6,839 nt of DNA from Candidatus Sumerlaeota bacterium (lineage in GTDB: Bacteria; Sumerlaeota; Sumerlaeia; MVZB01; JAJFLK01), in contig JAJFLK010000014.1 in assembly GCA_021772735.1 (NCBI GenBank), forward strand, positions 1 to 6,839, given 5' to 3'. The translations under genes and the position numbers were made by a program. Shown one piece after another: positions 4,851-6,839 of the stretch (positions are counted from its first letter, which is position 1; every line of letters begins with the position of its first letter). A model generated the notes under the pieces. It had not been told where the DNA came from and did no database searches. It worked only from the letters and a program-made list of their open reading frames with translations.

Positions 4851-6524
4851 GTGAATCCTGAGATCGAAAAACTTTGGGAGCGTTTCGAGGAGAAACCGGA
4901 CGGCGAGCGTTTCGAGCCGTTGTATGAAGAGACGCGCAAGCTGGTCTATTCCCTGTGCCTTCGTCTGCTGAAGAATGAAGAGGACGCCTGGGACGCATAT
5001 CAGTCCACTTATATGCGGCTGACCATGCTCGCCCGGCAAGAGCGGAGCGAGTCGGAAATTGAGACCTTCAATCGATTGCTTTACAGGACGACCATCCGTG
5101 AGGCACAAGCTCTGCGCCAAAGGCGCCGACGCCGCAACCTAAAGGAGGTCGCTGTGGAGCGTATGCCTGTCGCCGTCGAAACGTCCATCGGGCCGGACAA
5201 GGCCGCGATGCGGGTGCAGAACGTCGAGAAGCTCGAGGCCCTCATGGCCCAATTGCCGGAGAAATATCAGACGCCGATCCTTCTCCATTACTTCCACGGC
5301 CAGAGCCAGACCGAAATATCAGCGATCATCGGCAAATCGAAAATGACCGTCTCCCGTCGGATCGCGAAAGGCCTGGGCGAGCTGAAGCGGATGATGCGCC
5401 GTGCAGGCCTCAGCGAATCCGTACTTAGCGCTTCGGTGTTGGGAAGTTTGAGCTTGATCGAGCCGCCGTCAGCGATTGCTGCGTCTGAAATGTTCAGCCT
5501 GGCCTTGAAGGCGGCAAGCGCGAGCGCGAAAGCCGGCGGGCTTGCCGCGACCGGCGGCCTTGGAGCGTCAGGCGCGGCCAAGCTTCTGGCGTTGGGAAAG
5601 GTGAAGGCTTCGATCCTGGTGGGTATAGCAGCCGCTCTGATACTGATCGTGGCCCAGAGAGATCGCGCGCCCGTGAACGCGCAGGGCGCGGGTGCGCGAT
5701 CGTCGGCCTTGATGCCAGTGGGACGCATGCTCGAAGGCGATACGGCGGCACTTAATTGGAGGCTCCCGACGGCCGGAACCCGAATTCAGAGCACTGAGAC
5801 GCGCCAGCGTCAAATGGCTTCGGGCCAATGGCGCGATTATCTCATTCTAAATTCCGTCAAAGAGGTTATTCGCAGGGACGATGCCGGCGGCGCGGAGCTC
5901 TCTTATGCTGTGCTGTCGGCCGAGCCTGGCATACTCGGCATGAGCATCCCTGCTTTCGATAGTGTCGCCTTCACCTACCGAATTGATCCAGCCGGAGGTG
6001 TGACGGACATTTTGATTCTATGTTCGGTGGATCAATTGGATGGATGGATGGCCCGGGCGATCATTCATGCGGTATCGACGGACGCCTTTCGATTGGACCC
6101 GGGCCGCGAGGTTCGTCCGGGAGAGACCTGGACAAGATCGATTCGTGGTCGTCTCGATCAGTACCGTTCGGCGTGGTTTGAACTCGACGCGACTCTAAGC
6201 TTCGCGGGATATGAAGAACTGAATTCACTAAGGCTGGCCCGCATAGATGTGGCAATTGAGCAGACCTATGGCGGAGTCTCGCTCGAACCCAAACGATTCG
6301 TACCGGGGCACGAGGTCAAGCAAGCCGACGTGACCATCTCAGGGGCCATCTGGATCGAACCCGATTCGGGCCGTGTGCATTCCGTCTCTTTCGGTTTCGA
6401 GGATTTCGCCCGCGAGGAATATGAAATATCGCTGGGGGACGGCGGTGATGGACCGACGACAACTCGGAGACGGTGGCGAGCGCCATCATCACGACTGACT
6501 GGAAGTTTTAGTTTGGTTCAGTAG
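4851..6524 (+). CDS. ECF-type sigma factor with transmembrane helix and large C-terminal extracytoplasmic domain
   Basis: Numbered from GTG 4851, the protein has 557 residues. Residues about 19-66 are sigma region 2 (core helix LVYSLCLRLLKNEEDAWDAYQ). Residues 126-182 are region 4, with LPEKYQTPILLHYFHGQSQT leading into a helix-turn-helix (EISAIIGKSKMTVSRRIAKG). An Ala/Gly-rich tether (about 190-250) follows, then one transmembrane helix at about 253-269 (ASILVGIAAALILIVAQ). The C-terminal 285 residues are predicted strand-rich, with RPGETWTRSI and ISGAIWIEPDSGRVHSVSF motifs. This pattern recalls planctomycete secreted DUF6263-like proteins, but I am unsure of the match. The inferred topology is sigma in the cytoplasm and sensor outside. 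Planctomycete ECF factors with such C-terminal extensions are known. No anti-sigma gene is adjacent. TTG 4824 would add nine residues but sits in an inverted repeat; GTG 4851 has a weak GGGGA four bases upstream. The nature of the signal and the regulon are unknown. Confidence 0.9.
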   Translation: MNPEIEKLWERFEEKPDGERFEPLYEETRKLVYSLCLRLLKNEEDAWDAYQSTYMRLTMLARQERSESEIETFNRLLYRTTIREAQALRQRRRRRNLKEVAVERMPVAVETSIGPDKAAMRVQNVEKLEALMAQLPEKYQTPILLHYFHGQSQTEISAIIGKSKMTVSRRIAKGLGELKRMMRRAGLSESVLSASVLGSLSLIEPPSAIAASEMFSLALKAASASAKAGGLAATGGLGASGAAKLLALGKVKASILVGIAAALILIVAQRDRAPVNAQGAGARSSALMPVGRMLEGDTAALNWRLPTAGTRIQSTETRQRQMASGQWRDYLILNSVKEVIRRDDAGGAELSYAVLSAEPGILGMSIPAFDSVAFTYRIDPAGGVTDILILCSVDQLDGWMARAIIHAVSTDAFRLDPGREVRPGETWTRSIRGRLDQYRSAWFELDATLSFAGYEELNSLRLARIDVAIEQTYGGVSLEPKRFVPGHEVKQADVTISGAIWIEPDSGRVHSVSFGFEDFAREEYEISLGDGGDGPTTTRRRWRAPSSRLTGSFSLVQ

Positions 6525-6642
6525 GGGCGCGGGTTGAACGCGATCCGGCCTGGGCCGATAGATTTCAAACGCCAACTTTCCTCTGAAAGATGGTCCCCAC
6601 GGCCTAAGCAGCGGCCGCGAACCAGCTCGGATTGTCGGCATG

Positions 6643-6690
6643 TTTAAAGATCTTTAAGAATAGATATAAATCTATATTCAATTAGGAGAG
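6643..6690 (+). promoter_or_regulatory. AT-rich promoter region with two dyads, plus strong ribosome binding site
   Basis: A possible -35 TTTAAA (6643-6648) is spaced 16 bp from TATAAA (6665-6670), which would start transcription close to 6677. The region holds the perfect palindrome TTAAAGATCTTTAA (6644-6657) and the dyad ATAGAT-ATAA-ATCTAT (6660-6675), both overlapping the promoter elements, so they are plausible operator sites. AGGAG at 6684-6688 lies six bases before ATG 6695 and is the best ribosome binding site in the window. Confidence 0.5.
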
Positions 6691-6694
6691 CATA

Positions 6695-6839
6695 ATGAAA
6701 TTTTCACAACCAATTCTCATTTTGACAATCGCGACGTTCATTTCTCGTTCGATAGCAGCCGGCCCGATCAACTACGCCAATCCTCAGATCGGGGTCCCGG
6801 TGACGCGCGCGCAGATCGAGGCCTTCACCGGCCAGGCGT
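6695..6839 (+). CDS. Exported protein of unknown function, N-terminal fragment (runs off right edge)
   Basis: Only the first 48 codons are present. They begin with a typical signal peptide: basic MKFSQP, hydrophobic ILILTIATFI, then SRSIAAG, with cleavage likely after an Ala near residue 22-23. The mature start reads GPINYANPQIGVPVTRAQIE, which I do not recognise as a family. The start is well supported by AGGAG six bases upstream and by the AT-rich promoter region. It lies 170 bp after the sigma gene in the same direction, apparently with its own promoter. Secretion is confident; function is not. Confidence 0.75.
   Translation, partial: MKFSQPILILTIATFISRSIAAGPINYANPQIGVPVTRAQIEAFTGQA

Noticed and set aside
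6038..6051. GGAT tetranucleotide repeat in the sigma C-terminal domain
   Set aside because: Only three and a half copies, explained by the codons of Asp-Gly-Trp-Met; too short to call a variable repeat.
6546..6589. Hairpins CGGCC-TG-GGCCG (6546-6557) and CTTTC-CTCT-GAAAG (6576-6589) as a terminator for the sigma gene
   Set aside because: The first stem is short with too small a loop and neither is followed by a T-run.

Overview
The window looks like a GC-rich bacterial chromosome segment, most likely from Planctomycetota or a close relative. The evidence is a sigma-70/ECF-type factor with a long membrane-anchored C-terminal extension (a planctomycete habit), an McsA-like zinc/UVR protein, and large secreted proteins with collagen-like and beta-propeller parts. 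The assignment rests on protein character only, not on a marker gene.

Layout. The left 3.95 kb reads leftward as four genes. In transcription order they are: a small membrane-anchored protein with a Ycf35/DUF1257-like C-terminus (3953 to 3450); a secreted collagen-like / FnIII-like / TolB-type propeller protein (3417 to 1096); an McsA-like protein (915 to 235); and the beginning of an M20-family metallopeptidase that runs off the left edge (from about 203). The first two are nearly contiguous and probably co-transcribed. The 180 bp between the second and third contain no clear promoter or terminator. A 194-bp intergenic region with a good sigma-70-like promoter separates this block from a rightward tRNA-Arg(UCG) gene at 4148-4224.

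The right part reads rightward: tRNA-Arg, a small stand-alone PEP-utilising mobile-domain protein (to 4697), a 124-153 bp leader containing three small dyads, the ECF sigma factor with one transmembrane helix and a ~285-residue C-terminal domain (to 6524), a 170-bp gap ending in a strikingly AT-rich dyad-bearing promoter region, and the first 48 codons of an exported protein cut by the right edge.

How the parts may work together is mostly inference. The sigma factor carries its own membrane anchor and presumed extracytoplasmic sensor, so it may respond to an envelope signal without a separate anti-sigma factor; none is seen beside it. The collagen-like protein is a probable surface or periplasmic structural/adhesive protein. 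Its gene has three homopolymer tracts (T8 in the signal sequence, G9 and G7 in the propeller) that could make its expression variable. The McsA-like protein has a short collagen-like (Gly-X-Y) insert of its own between its zinc part and its UVR motif. No phage, transposon, CRISPR array or complete new multi-gene system was found.
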